Shown here one piece after another: positions 12,817 through 25,333 of a stretch of DNA of 64,000 nt (positions are counted from its first letter, which is position 1; each line of letters starts with the position of its first letter). Source of the stretch: Sipunculus nudus (Eukaryota; Annelida; Sipuncula; Golfingiida; Sipunculidae); NCBI GenBank assembly GCA_026874595.1, contig CM049309.1, positions 90,728,723-90,792,722 on the forward strand. Reading direction: 5' to 3'. The position numbers and the translations under genes are program-made. The notes under the pieces are model-generated. The model did no database searches, was not told where the DNA came from, and saw nothing but the letters and a program-made list of their open reading frames with translations.

Positions 12817-14998
12817 TCCTGGAGACCTATCAGTTTATTGAACGTTGACTTAAAAATATTAAGCAAAGTTTTGGCAGAGAGATTAAAAAAATGTTTACCG
12901 ATACTGATAGATGAAGACCAAAGTGCATTTGTGAAAGGTAGGAGAATTTCTGATACAAACTGCCTTATCAGAGATATATTAGATTTTTGTTGTCTGGAAA
13001 AGAAAAAGGCTATTATTTTCGTAATAGATTTTGCAGCAGCCTTTGATAGTATTGATCATGTATTTCTATTCACTGCTTTAAAGAAATTTGGCTTTGGGAG
13101 TACATTCTTACGGTGGATTAATGTATTGCAAAATAACTTGGAAAGCTGTGTAATGAACAATGGGTACAGCACTTGGTATTTTAATTTGGAACGAGGAACA
13201 AGACAAGGAGAACCATTGGCCCCATATCTTTTTATATTGGTGATTGAAATGTTAGCAATAATGATTCGCCAATCTAGTAAGGTAAAAGGTATAAGTATAA
13301 ACGGTTCTGAAATAAAGCAATGCATGTATGCAGACGACACAACCTTTTTTCTAAGGGATTCAGAATCTATGAAAGAGGTTAGATTAATTTTGAAACAATT
13401 TGAGAAGATTTCATCTCTCGAAATAAATTACAACAAATGTGAAGCTGCCTGGCTTGGTACTAGCACGGATATACCGTCGGTGAAGATGACATTAAATGGG
13501 TCAACTTACGTAAAGACGCAATTAAAATTTTAGGGATTTATTATACATATGACACTACACTTTCTAATACTTTAAATTTTGATAGGATTCACAATAAAAT
13601 GGAAGTCCTTTTTAATATCTGGAAACAAAGAGCATTGACAATATACGGGAGAAATACAATAGTTAAAGCTTTAGGCATTTCGAAATTACTGTATGTTTCA
13701 TATATACTAGAACCTCCATCGAGCTTTGTTAAGAAAATTAAAAGCTGTATTTCAGACTTTATATGGTATGGAAGAAAGCCGAAAATTAAATATGAGGTTC
13801 TTTTAAACGGCAGAGACGTAGGGGGCATTAGATTGCCAGATATAAGTACTATTATAGAAACACAAAGAATAATGTGGGTTGTTAGAATGAAGTTATTGAA
13901 GAAAGCAAAATGTATTGAAATACCGAATCACTTCTTAAGAAGTGTAGGAGGAGTGCCAAATATATCAGTTAATTTTGACATTAGTTGTATAAAAAGAACT
14001 GTATCAAAGTTCTATCAGCACTGCTTACTGGCATGGTCAAATTTTACCTCTATAGAACCTATTAATTCTGAGACCATATTAAAACAACAGCTGTCGAATA
14101 ATAAATATATATTGCTAGGAGGAAGATCGGTATATATTAAATATTTAGATGATATAGGCATCAGATTTATATACCAAATATTACATGATGATGGTCGGAA
14201 AAAAGAATTTTCACAAGTGATTCCCGTTAGTACTGTTTATTCTTCTTACTTTATTCACTGGAGAGGGTTACAGGAGGCGGTTCCACCGAATTGGAGAGAA
14301 AGTATTAAAACAGGCTTGTCTAATGATGATATGTTATCTGACGAAATAATACCTATGGGGGATATATTTATTAATCTAGAGAAACTAAATTTTAAGCAAG
14401 TGTATAATCGATCGATCCTGAAAAAATAGAAGAACCAGTGAACAAAGTAAATCTCCAACGAGATTTAACCAACGATTTCTGTTGGAAGAAAGCTGTGAAG
14501 CATATATATGAAACAACAAAGGACATGTATTTGAGGCAATTCCAATTTAAAATTCTACATAATATTTTGACTGTTAACGAGAAGTTATATATATGGAGAT
14601 TAACAGATAGCAATAGATGCTCATATTGTTTCATGGATACGGAATCTGTTTGTCATCTTTTTTGTGAATGTTTTTTGACCAAAGCTCTTTATTTCAATAT
14701 TATAAGTTGGGCCAGTCGAGCAAGGATTTATATGCCAGCATTAACGAGAGAAATAATATATTCAGGGTGTTCAAGTGATGTTCCATACAAAAAGCTAATT
14801 GATATGTTTATATTGACATATAAGTTCGTTATTTTTAAATATCGTAAGCAAGGAAGGGTCCCTTCGCTCTTTATATTTATCAAGTATATAAAAGATAAAG
14901 AATTAATCGAGCGTAAGGTAGCAGAAAAAGAAAGAGAAGAACATAAATATGTGGGAAAATGGGGGAAAATACTCTCCATTTTAAATACCAAATGTTAA
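12817..14998 (+). pseudogene. LINE reverse transcriptase, frameshifted
   Basis: This encodes the polymerase that copies LINE RNA into DNA at the target site. Reverse transcriptase landmarks appear in order: WRPISLLN at 12820; motif A with DFAAAFD at 13027-13047; motif B with RQGEPLAP near 13200; and motif C, YADD, at 13327-13338, with catalytic aspartates present. The reading frame then breaks. The first part closes at 13531-13533, although the LGI-type continuation is readable one frame over from about 13495. The second frame runs about 13503-14429, and a third carries the C-terminus from about 14438. The C-terminus has a zinc-knuckle-like C-x2-C-x8-H-x4-C starting at 14618. Family features point to the L1/Tx1 group. 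Apparent upstream coding to 12703 begins at a GTG and is not supported. The copy is inactive. Confidence 0.85.
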
Positions 14999-15153
14999 AT
15001 CTGAGGATTGTCGTTTGAATTGTCTTCGTGTTAAATGATTTTGTATATAATTATGTTATTTTGTATTGAACCATATTTAGTTCACTTTGAGCTCGATTTA
15101 ATGATGGGATGTCGATGATGAAAGAGAATAAAATATATGAAATATAAAAAAAA
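12817..15153 (+). mobile_element. 5'-truncated L1/Tx1-type LINE
   Basis: The recognisable element starts inside the reverse transcriptase (SWRPISLLN at 12817). It runs through the C-terminal domain to a stop at 14996-14998, then about 150 bases of AT-rich 3' sequence with AATAAA near 15128 and a short A-run at about 15146-15153. ORF1 and the endonuclease domain are missing, as expected from 5' truncation at insertion. No clear target-site duplication was found. It lies just right of the candidate DNA transposon ending at 12717. A purine-rich A/G tract follows at about 15176-15228. Confidence 0.85.
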
Positions 15154-17589
15154 TGAAATATTCTGAGGCATTCCAAAAAGAAGGAACAGGAAAAAAAAGA
15201 AAAAGAAAAAAAAAAGAAAAAAAAAAGCTGTCAGTATTGAAAAAAAGTATGAAAGTAAAAAACTAGAGTCTTGTGTTTTCAGCAATTCCCCATCAGGGCT
15301 GCTTGAAACATAAATAAACAGGGTCCTGGACCAATTGTCGAGCCTGGGAAAACAGAAGTTTACAATTGTCTTCATGCAAGCACAAACAAAAGGTCGTGAA
15401 TAGGTTGCATCAATAAACACTGTACCATGGGGTCCATGGTGGGCCGCACAGAGACTTACGTGTATATGAATCTATAAAAACTAGAATTTTTATGTCTACA
15501 TGTATGAAACATTGGCAGAGAGAAAGCCACATATTTCTACGAGGCAGTGTCCCCTTTATGCATTGTTATTCACTGAGAGCTAAACTGAAATGACAACACT
15601 AAAATTGTCAATATCCATTTATGCACTAAAATGAAGCCATCTTTAAAAATCCCAATCGATCATAGGAAATTAATAAAGAGGAAATCTCTGGTTCTCTCAA
15701 CTCCTGATGTTATATACCCACTCCCATTAAATCGACATAAAATGAACATTTGACACACAGATATAACTGGCGGCATAACGGATCATATTAAGCAATAGAA
15801 GACATTGCGATTTCCAATTTTTTTCCGCCCCGGCCTCTGTACATTCTCATTAACAATCATTCTTCAGATTTCCAGCGACGCCATCAGCAGACGATATCCG
15901 GTAAGGTTTATGGCGGGACCACCTGTGAAGGTTTAATTGGCATGTAAGTCGATTTCACCCGCGGGTAACGGTGTGTTAGTGATACCAGTCTGAAGAATTT
16001 TCGGCGGGCGCTTGGGACCGACTGGTTGGTCGAGAGGACACATTGGTCTCAGTGTAATTACAACTATCTTTTCATGTGCTCATGGTTGAATTAAATATTT
16101 AAATTTTGGTTCAGGATTTTTTTATATACACCAATATATATCCTGTAAATTTCTGAAACTGCATAATATATATACAAGAAAAAAAAAAGTTTTTGTTGTG
16201 CAATGTTCAATTGATATATAAAAGCGTTCATGGCAAATGCACTTTGTGAGTTGCATTTTAACAGTTAACTTGTGGCTATAGGCCTACATCGTTAACAGTG
16301 CTCTTGTTAATGTCTTTGTGAGTGGCATTGAGGACGGGCCTAAGAACTCTTGCTGATAAGCTTTTAACTTAACGTCAAGACTCAAGGATGTTAAAACAGC
16401 CAAGTCAAACCATGGGGCAAGAAGACCCGGGGGAGGGGGTAAGGGGGCGGGGGTCGTTGAGGGAACAGCGGGCTGGTTGGAGGGGCTGAGGGGCCGGGCT
16501 AGTGGTGGGTTCAGGATCTAAAGTTTTCTTTTTTGTCGATAGGAAGAAATAACATAAAGTCACCATTCATTCAATTTTGTATCTATCTATCTAGATCCTA
16601 TATATATATATATGAGACCCGTCAATCTGGCCGTAAAGTGAATAATATTTATATTGTTAACAGGTAGGGTACCAAAAATTACGCATTTACACTTTCAGCA
16701 ACTGGTGTAAATTTTCTTTGGCAAGTTTGTCTTATGTGGCCATAATCGCGAAAAATCAGGTGAGAGGGGTGGTGGAACGAACTATGGATGGTCCACCGGC
16801 TCGTAAATGTCAACCGTTCCCACACTCGACCTTGCAGCACATGCCTCTTAAAATCAAGACAGACATTGATGTAGCAAGCGTGGATTTTCCTAATACACTA
16901 GAATGCTTTAATAAATAAAGTTCCAAAATCAGACTTAAAGCTTAATGATAATTTCATATTCGAGGATTTCTCTTTATCAGGCATAATATTCGCGCAATTT
17001 AAAAAGGGTGAGATAAGGTGTATTTGCGTTACTAACAATCAAAATTAAAACTGAGCTCAATGTATAATTTAAAAATAACAATTAACGCTTAATGTTTGTC
17101 CACGAGAGATTACCCGTGTTTAGTTATCACTCATGATAAATGTTGACTTGAAATTCCCGGGTCACCTATTGTCCAGTATGTAATCCCAGTCTGAAGATAA
17201 AAAAAAAACACCACAACCTGTGATTGTCATTCTATTTGTAAGATAATAAATGGCTGGATGACATGTTTTGAACAAATTGCAGCGAATAATGACAGAGACT
17301 AAAATGATAAATAATGTAAAGAAAAAAATGAGTGAGAAATTAATAATTAATATTTTAAATTCTATTTCGGTTTTATAAAGAAAAATATAAAGAATTATTC
17401 AGGATTTCGGTAGTAAAAAAACCCAGGGGATGAGCTGCCCCCGGGGCTAGGCTCTCGACGCTGCTGTATCTTGTCACCGTGCACCAAAAATGTGTAGTTG
17501 TCTAATATATACATGTGACTAGTTTAATATGCATTGGATATGTATCGCTGAAATTACCATCGCACAGTTGAAGAGGTCATGGGGTATAT
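15154..17589. other. gene-free stretch
   Basis: No recognisable coding sequence. It includes an A/G-rich purine tract (about 15176-15228), a GC-richer unique patch (about 15880-16060), the G-quadruplex motif and a short (TA)n run near 16600. The frame at 16718-16918 contains a possible GTGAGA donor, but it has no convincing acceptor and resembles no known protein. Confidence 0.5.
16429..16453 (+). other. canonical G-quadruplex motif
   Basis: Four runs of exactly five G are separated by loops A, TAA and C (G5-N1-G5-N3-G5-N1-G5). Further G-rich sequence continues to about 16508. Short loops and long G-tracts meet the usual criteria for a very stable intramolecular quadruplex on the + strand. 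Confidence 0.85.
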
Positions 17590-18240
17590 TTATATAATAT
17601 TTATTAGTATTTATAAAGCGCTTATCCAGTGAACTGCACACAGGCGCTAATGCAAAAAAAAAAAAAGAAATAATAAAAGGTAAAGTTAATCCATAAAAAT
17701 CCCTAATTTATGCAAGTCCAAGGTAAAAATCAATAAAAATATAGCTAAATGGTGATAACATATACCAGTCATGTTCAGAAACAAGCGTTATGTAATATCA
17801 AACAGCTACTGGATCTTAATCCAGGAATTTTTTTTCCATATTTGTACAGCCTATAATCATATTTTTAAACGAACGTCTTCAGTTATTTTGTTAACTGTTC
17901 AAGTGTAGTGCGTTTCGTACGTCATCTGGTAAGCTGTTCTTGATCTCAGGTGCGTCATGTGATCTCACTCCGAAGGTCTTGAGATTATTTGATGGCACTT
18001 CTAGACGATTTCTACCGCCAGGTACAGTAGTAGCTCTGTATAATGTAAGTTCAGACAAGGTCGATGCAAGATCATGCAGAGGATTACATATATGCAAGTA
18101 AAACGAATGCAAGTAAAGCTACCTTGCTCTGTATTTGTGATATATACCGGGAGCCGGTGAAGATCGTGGAGCACAAGTGTAATGTGTGATTGTAGCAGTG
18201 TTTTGTTCTCGCTGAAGACGTTCAAAGAGGTTCCATGGGA
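17590..18240 (-). pseudogene. CR1/L2/jockey-type LINE C-terminal remnant
   Basis: Read on the minus strand, translation gives pieces typical of the end of the LINE polyprotein. HITLVLHDLHRLPV (around 18150-18195) corresponds to the conserved HITPVLxxLHWLPV block. Then NRLEVPSNNLKTFGVRS and NSLPDDVRNAL (17891-18010) correspond to the VPxxxLKTFGxRxF...WNSLPxxIR block that precedes the stop. The pieces lie in different frames with a break near 18100, so the copy is dead. The 3' tail holds an AAGCGCTTTATAAAT-type motif (plus-strand complement at about 17611-17625), as seen at the ends of CR1/L2-like elements. The reverse transcriptase core is absent, so this is a 5'-truncated insertion. It is a different clade from the L1/Tx1-type relics nearby. 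Confidence 0.75.
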
Positions 18241-19674
18241 GACCGCGCAGGAGATGCTACCATGATGAATAAAAAGGAACAATATAGTGTACACTAATTC
18301 CCAACCCAACCATTTAATTCATATTTCATATATTTCAGTATTTCAGGACTTAAGACATTGATACATGACCAAATATTTTTCTTTGTTTATGACATGTTTG
18401 CTTAAGAATACCGTCTCAAGGAAAATGATTATTTATGAACTTGTGAATTATTCAAGAAAGATTTATAATGACTACTTTGTCCAAATTTGATCCTTTAAAG
18501 ACTTTACAAAAACTGGGAAGACTAAATCAGACTTGCATGATTTGTAAATATGTAACATTTATAAGCATATGTATACACTGTTGATCCACATCGATAACGC
18601 TTTAACCCTATCCAGTTGAAGTCCGGCTATATTTTATCTACCGTCACTTTTATGTCCCGCTATATTAGCATGTCAGTGACGCAGAAGCACTATCTCTCAA
18701 TACAGAATTTAGGGTAAATCACGGTGCAGGAATTCTCATATTGATTTTTTCAATGGTACTTTTAGTCTGTGTTGGCTCCTGGGTCAAGTTGGTCGTCTAC
18801 CTTGTGTTACAATAGACCTGTATAAACTTAACCTATTTGCGGCCAATCATGAAGTTCACAACGATCCCAGTATGTCACGTTTTCATAATGTAATCATTTT
18901 TTTCTGAAATTTCTGAAAGTTTCGGGGATTTACGTCCATGTCTGCATTCCTCATTTAATCTAATCAACGCTTAGTTGCTGGAGTTGCTTGTTTTTAGGGG
19001 ACAACAATTGTCGCCCACGTGCAACGATTAATGATGCGTTTTCATGTGTAAAGGAAATAAATCTTCATTAGCTTCTTAAATCATCTGGTTAATGAATTGT
19101 ATTAATTTGTATCCGTATTAATGCCCACTTGTCACGCGCACTTTATCCCCAATCCACTCCATTCTGCCCACGCATATTTCCCAATTCATCAAACATGGGA
19201 TGACCGAAACTATAGTTTTTTTACTCTTAAATACCAAAGTAACTCATTCATTTGAGGATGCTTGCAGCGGAGAAAGGTATTACAATATGGAAGCATTGTT
19301 ATGTCCACGAGGTTGATTAATCAGTCATAAACGAGGAATATATTAATAACTGTCAGTAGAATTAAATGCCAGATTCATTAAGGTGAAAGAAGCATACCGC
19401 AGTTGATTGACAATAAGGCCAAATTGACGTCTCGTTTATAGTAACAAAGTGAGCGCTCAGGAGAGGTCCCTTTTATATCCGTGACATTTGAAGTACTATT
19501 CATGCACTGGTTCATAAATTGGAAGGCCCGCGCAATTTAATGTACCTTATCTAGATACATTAATACATTGGAATGATATTTATTAATTTGTGAACATTAT
19601 GTTTCATCAGTCATTAAAGAAAATAAATAAATTTATCGTCATTAATTAATAGCAAATCAGTTATGAGACGAGTT

Positions 19675-19716
<42 letters not shown>

Positions 19717-19859
19717 CACACCCATACTTGACATTATTTTTCGAGCAATGTGTATTAGAAGGTTAATGCAAAAAAAAATACATTGACCAAATTGAAGGTA
19801 TTTAGATCCCAAAGGCTAAATTAGTGAAATCCGAGTGTTGTTCATGTTTCCTTTAAAAT
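18241..19859. other. gene-free stretch
   Basis: AT-rich, non-repetitive DNA without recognisable coding potential, apart from the (CT)n microsatellite listed separately. Confidence 0.5.
19680..19713. repeat. (CT)n microsatellite
   Basis: About sixteen uninterrupted CT dinucleotides, a pyrimidine mirror tract. Confidence 0.95.
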
Positions 19860-21035
19860 TAAAGGATGCAGTTGAAATGATAAACAAGACGACCAGAGGT
19901 CACGCGCAGCAGGAAACCAAAATCGGAAGATAACCAGAAGATGTCATAAAGACGACGAAGAGGAAGAAAATGAGCCATAGTTAGTAAAAATTGGACCAAA
20001 ATGGACAAAGTTACGATGGGAATTATTATTTTACGTGTTTTCGTGACCTTGAACTTGAACTTTGACCTATTTATAAACACACATACAGTTTCAAGAAATC
20101 GTTCCGATAGACGATAGGTGAAAGTTACAAAGTGATTCCTGGTAAACTCTGGCCTGTAATGCTATATAACAGTGACAAGAACCAAAAAGAAGGCAAAATT
20201 AAGGACAACTGACAAACAGATATACATTTTGACAAAGTGACACAAAGCTGACACCAGTTGACTAGACTTAGTTATACAAAAGACAAAGGGGAAAAAATTT
20301 AGCAAAGGTTTGTAAAGATAGGACTAGAATTGAAAAAGTTTTTAGGTAAATAACATTTTGAAGTGTTTTGAAGTGACAGACATACTTACAAATTGACACA
20401 AAGCTGAGACCAGATGACTTGACCAAGTTATGAAGAAAACTCAGAGGAAGAAAATTAGCTATAGTTTATGTTATTTAGGTTTATAGTTTTGGAGATATGG
20501 CCGAAAATTGATATGTTGTAGTGTTTCATGTGAAGCGCCCCGTAGCGGCTATTTCCCGAAACTGAAAAATCACTTTCGAGATATTCGTTTGTGACATAAG
20601 ATGTACCTGTTTCAAAGGGATTCCTGCAACACTGTAGAATGCTATATATCAGACACAAGAAGCAGAAAGAAGGCAAAATTGTGGACAACCGACAGCCAGA
20701 CAGACAAACTAACACAGTGACACAAAGTTGAGAAAAGATGACTTAACCATGTTATGCAACAGATGCAGAGGGAGAAAATGAGCCTAAGTTTTTGAAGATA
20801 GGACCAATGTTAACAAAGTTATGATGAAAATAATGTTTCGACGTTTTTCGATGACCTTGACTTTTGACCTATGATGATCAACAACAATAGGCTTCCAGGA
20901 TTTTTAACTTTCAATCAACCCTGTAAGTTTCAGATCGATTACTACTAAATTGTGGACAAGAGGCTACTGACAAAACACACAAACAGACATACGCAACCGA
21001 CCAACATGCTTGCAGAAATCGAAGATTTCCGGGAA
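19860..21035. repeat. degenerate internally repeated element, ~480-bp period
   Basis: Several phrases recur in order. GCTATATA...AAGAAGGCAAAATT...GGACAAC occurs at about 20161 and 20641, 480 bases apart. GACACAAAG(C/T)TGA occurs near 20239, 20395 and 20719. A block with GAGG(A/G)AAAA(T/A)GAGC...GACCAA...AAAGTTA(C/T)GATG followed by TGACCT hexamers occurs near 19955-20070 and 20765-20877. The copies are clearly related but well diverged. No terminal repeats or coding region were found, so it may be an old transposon composed of sub-repeats. The class is unknown. Confidence 0.6.
20044..20068. promoter_or_regulatory. cluster of nuclear-receptor half-site-like hexamers
   Basis: Four hexamers lie head to tail: TGACCT, TGAACT, TGAACT, then one T, then TGACCT. 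TGACCT is the complement of the AGGTCA half-site bound by many nuclear receptors. A related pair is present at about 20853-20871 in the sister repeat copy. Binding is unproven. Confidence 0.25.
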
Positions 21036-22837
21036 GCAAAAAATGATTTTGTCTTTCATGCTCTTTGTATTATGCAGTAAACTAATTTGACATACTTCAT
21101 GTAACACAAAAACAACACCGCTCTTACCTGATTAAATGGGGCTACAGTTTGTATCATTTCAAAGTGCCCTGTCTCCTTTGTAACGTCAGTGTACAGATTT
21201 GTAGACCAATGAGCAAGCATGGATTGTTACTACACAGCACGCACGTGCAGCGCGGGGTTGATCAACCGTGACGACTGGACAGGAGTGATCAATATTTGAA
21301 CGTTCAGAGATATGACGATACGCCTTTTGGGGAAAAGGGGGGGGGGGGGAGGGGGGTTCAACACAGGAAGACAAATGAAAAACCTAGAAAAAGTCTCCAG
21401 GTATGTAAAAATGAGAGGTCCAGGCCGCTAAATTTTGTCAGAATCCCTTAGAAAAAGGTTGCGGCGGTCTTTCCATTTTCTCAAACGGTGTTATTTGAAT
21501 GATACTGGCCGAGGGCCAAAGCCATAGTTTTCTGCGTATAACACACTAACGTTTGATTTGGATCTTTGCGGAGGTATGTGCTGTTTTGATTACTTTCTAG
21601 TTTACTATTTAAGTTTGTCGCTGTAGTAAAATTTATGGCAGTAAAAGCATCAAGGTACATTATTGCGTTCAAGCATTGTTACGGCAACATTTGTAAAAGT
21701 GAATCTGATAGTGATGATAAACTGGAGTAAACACATAATTATATAATTATAGAAAAATGAGGAGGATCCGCAGGAACGCATTCGAGAAACCTGCAAATAA
21801 CAGCTTCATTAAAATCATATCATGACTTTCATTTGAAGTCATATTTAACATTTGTGTATATCCGTTTATGTATGATATGTTTTTTCATGTGTTCACTGAT
21901 GGGATGTCCAGCAAGAAACTCGAATCGGAAGCAAAGGCTCTGGTTTTCACGAGTTTAGAAGTATGATGTTTTTCAATTAATGTATATTTTTCTAATTATT
22001 TACTTTTCTACAGTTCCGTTTTGCTTTATACAAAAGTATCCAAGCAAAAATATTCCAAGCACACAGACTCAGTACCTCTCCTTCAGCTGTTTAACACTTT
22101 GTTATGGTTCTGCGTGTGAGTAAACACGGTCCACGTGTGTCTGTTGGACATAACAAGGTCGTGTGTGACCGGAGGTCCGATTTTGCGCTTGCGAGATAGA
22201 TCCCAAACAAGGAGTAGTACACGTCTGTGAAACACTGGTTGTGAATCTAAAAAGAAAATGAAAACAAACGCAGGTGGTGTTCGTACTCTGCTTATGTTGG
22301 CGAAAGACTTAATCCCTTATTTTCAAGAGATATTAGACAAAGTCGTTTTGTTATCTTCGGATGATTTTTAACCCTTCTGTTTTAATACATTTCTTCAACA
22401 ATACAACACATGGGTCGCAAGGACATTGAACATGGTTAACGGACAGTCAGTTTGTGTTTATTTCAAAACATCAGAAATTTGTATTGCTAAGTTTTGTCAC
22501 GTATTTTTCATTTTGTATAGCTGGTGCATGTTTTAAAAGAAACGTAACAAAAAAAATTGATTTAACAGTCGAACACTATCTGCTCTGTGGAGATGAAAAT
22601 AGGGTCCGTGTCCCCTAAAAAGAGTTTTATATAAACAAGTTACGCTTAATTACGCCTGTGGAATTTGGATTTCGTGGAATCTTTGTATTTTAAGTTAAGA
22701 TCTTTGGACCCTTATCCGGCTTCGTTTGAACACATCACATTAGACTATAATGTAACAGACCGTTATTGTTATTTCATCAAATCGGTTGATATTAATCAAA
22801 ACTCTCATGTAGATGTTATAGACCTCCAGTGCAGTAC
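21036..22837. other. gene-free stretch
   Basis: No recognisable coding sequence. A 13-base poly-G run lies at 21337-21349. Confidence 0.5.
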
Positions 22838-22845
22838 ACAGCATT
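22838..22845. repeat. left target-site duplication of hAT-like element
   Basis: ACAGCATT directly precedes the left terminal inverted repeat. It matches the right flank TCAGCATT at 25899-25906 at 7 of 8 bases. Eight base pairs is the duplication length characteristic of hAT elements. Confidence 0.8.
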
Positions 22846-22904
22846 CAGTGGCGTACCTAAGGGGGGGGGGGGGGGCGGCAGGGGCTGTCCGCCCCGGGCG
22901 GCAC

Positions 22905-24325
22905 ATTTTGGGGGGCTGCATTTCGGGGAATTAGTATAATGAGTGGCATAAGGAGTTGCTCAAAAAGTACAAATTTGGCTTATTTTGTCCAATTTGAAGT
23001 ATTTCAGGAATTATAAACTGGGCAGTGGAACCTACCAAATGATTAGCGAACAATTTGCACATATAGGGGAGGGGGCGGCATTTCGGTGAATTAGTTTAAT
23101 GAGTGGCATATGGAATTTCTAAAAAATGCAAATTTGGCTTTTTTGTCCCATTTCAAGTATTTTAGAGATTATAAACTGGGCAGTGGAATCTACAAAACGA
23201 TCAGCGAACGATTTGTTCATTTTAGGGGGCGGCATTTCTGGGATTTAGTATAATCAGTGGCATGAGGAGTTCCTCAAAAAGTTCAAATTTGCCCTTTTTG
23301 TCCCATTTTCAAGTATTCCTGGGATTATAAACTGGGCAGTGGAATCTACAAAATGATCAGCGAACGATTTGCACATTTTTGGGGGCGGCATTTATGGGAT
23401 TAAGTACATAATCAGTGGCATAAGGAGTTCCTCAAAAAGTACAAATTTGGCCTTTTTGTCCCATTTCAAGTATTTTAGAGATTATAAACTGGGGAGTTGG
23501 ACCTACAAAATGATCAGCGAACGATATGTACATTTGGTGTGTGTGTAGGGGGGGGGGGGGGTAGCATTTCTGGGATTTGGTATAATCAGTGGCATGAGGA
23601 GTTCCTTAAAAAGTTCAAATTTGGCCTTTTTGTCCCATTTTCTAGTATTCCAGGAATTATAAACTGGGCAGTGGATTCTACAAAATGATCAGCATACGAT
23701 TTGCACATTTTTGGGGGCGGCATTTATGGGATTAAGTACATAATCAGTGGCATAAGGAGTTCCTCAAAAAGTACAAATTTGGCCTTTTTGTCCCATTTCA
23801 AGTATTTTAGAGATTATAAACTGGGGAGTTGGACCTATAAAATGATCAGCGAACGATATGTACATTTGGTGTGTGTGTAGGGGGGGGGGTACCATTTCTG
23901 GGATTTAGTATAATCAGTGGCATGAAGAGTTCCTCAAAAAGTTTAAATTTGGCCTTTTTGTCCCATTTTTCAAGTATTCCAGGGATTATAAACTAGGCAG
24001 TGGAATCTACAAAATGATCAGCGAACGATTTGCACATTTTTGGGGGCGGCATTTATGGGATTAAGTACATAATCAATGGCATAAGGAGTTCCTCAAAAAG
24101 TACAAATTTGGCCTTTTTGTCCCATTTCAAGTATTTTAGAGATTATAAACTGGGGAGTTGGACCTATAAAATGATCAGCGAACGATATGTACATTTGGTG
24201 TGTGTGTAGGGGGGGGGGGTAGCATTTCTGGGATTAAGTATAATCAGTGGCATAAGGAGTTCCTCAAAAAGTACAAATTTGCCCTTTTTGTCCCATTTTC
24301 AAGAATCTCAGGATTAAAACTGGGC
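22905..24325. repeat. internal tandem array, nine ~160-bp units forming ~330-bp dimers
   Basis: The anchor (C/G)A(G/A)TGGCAT occurs at 22941, 23101, 23255, 23413, 23587, 23745, 23915, 24074 and 24245, giving spacings of 154-174. From 23413 on, two unit types alternate. One carries GGGGGCGGCATTTATGGG. The other carries TGTGTGTAG plus a poly-G run and GGTA(G/C)CATTTCTGGG. This gives a dimer period of 328-332. It lies wholly inside the hAT-like element. Confidence 0.9.
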
Positions 24326-25311
24326 TCTGAAACCAACCAAATTATTTCTGGAAGGTCTCTATAGAGGCAAGATATACGCAAAAAAAAAGAACATATCTGT
24401 AGTTATTCTTTGTTAGATCTGTGGTCTTGCAATGTCGGAACGCCATCAAAAAACTGACTAATCATGCAAAGGCCAGCATTTCAGGGCGGTCGTGGTTTAC
24501 TGAAATCCCTGGCAGCAGCTGGTAATCACCAGGGAAAAACCCTGCCAGAAGACCAATGGCCCCCTGTGGTGGGGGTGGGGTGTCTGTTGTCCACATTGTG
24601 CGAACAATATTTTGACGAATTTTGTTGCTCTTTCCTTGGAAAGTATAAAGAATTTCCATTCTTGGACCCTAGAATTTCCGAAATTCCATGATATTTAAAC
24701 GGTCTGAAACAACCTGAAGTGCCCTTTTCAATGATTCTCCCATCTCTCACACCAGTCTCGTTAAAATACAGACATTTACACTATCATGTTTATAATGAGT
24801 ACTACCTAAATGCCTGTCTTTTGATTACCCAACATGACCTGCATGATCTTTTATATAACGTGAAAAAACACAACGAACACCCAGACCTATGTAGGAATTA
24901 TTTTAACTTTAAGATATAATTCTATTATAACTGTCCGACGGGATGAATTCCCCTTGCCGCTTAGCCACATGTTCAATATACGTATCAAGCATCAGTTTTA
25001 TTCTGAGAGTTCAAAACTTAAATTAAAGACAATTGTCGTATATTGTGACAAATTATTTAAAATTAAAATATAATATGTATTTAAATGATATACTTACTTG
25101 AAATTTATTTAAATACTTTATTGAATAACAAATAGTCATAAGTTAATAAATAAAACCTCGAGTTAAAGTGTGCATAATCACTATAATTCTAAAATGATTT
25201 TGATGTAGCCTTGAATTAAGGTATGCTTTTAACTTTGAGGAAATTTTGTTAAACCAAGTCAGTTTTTCCAAACATTTGATTTTTTATGTGAAAATATTAA
25301 ACATGCCCTGC

Positions 25312-25333
25312 CTATATATATATATATATATAT
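25312..25333. repeat. (TA)n microsatellite
   Basis: About eleven TA dinucleotides inside the hAT-like element. Confidence 0.9.

Noticed and set aside
15082-15420. Minus-strand frame with a long phenylalanine run.
   Set aside because: The phenylalanines are the complement of the A/G-rich tract after the LINE tail. There is no protein similarity.
24464-24750. Overlapping frames inside the hAT-like element as a transposase remnant.
   Set aside because: No hAT dimerisation or catalytic motif could be seen. The frames are short and overlap on both strands.
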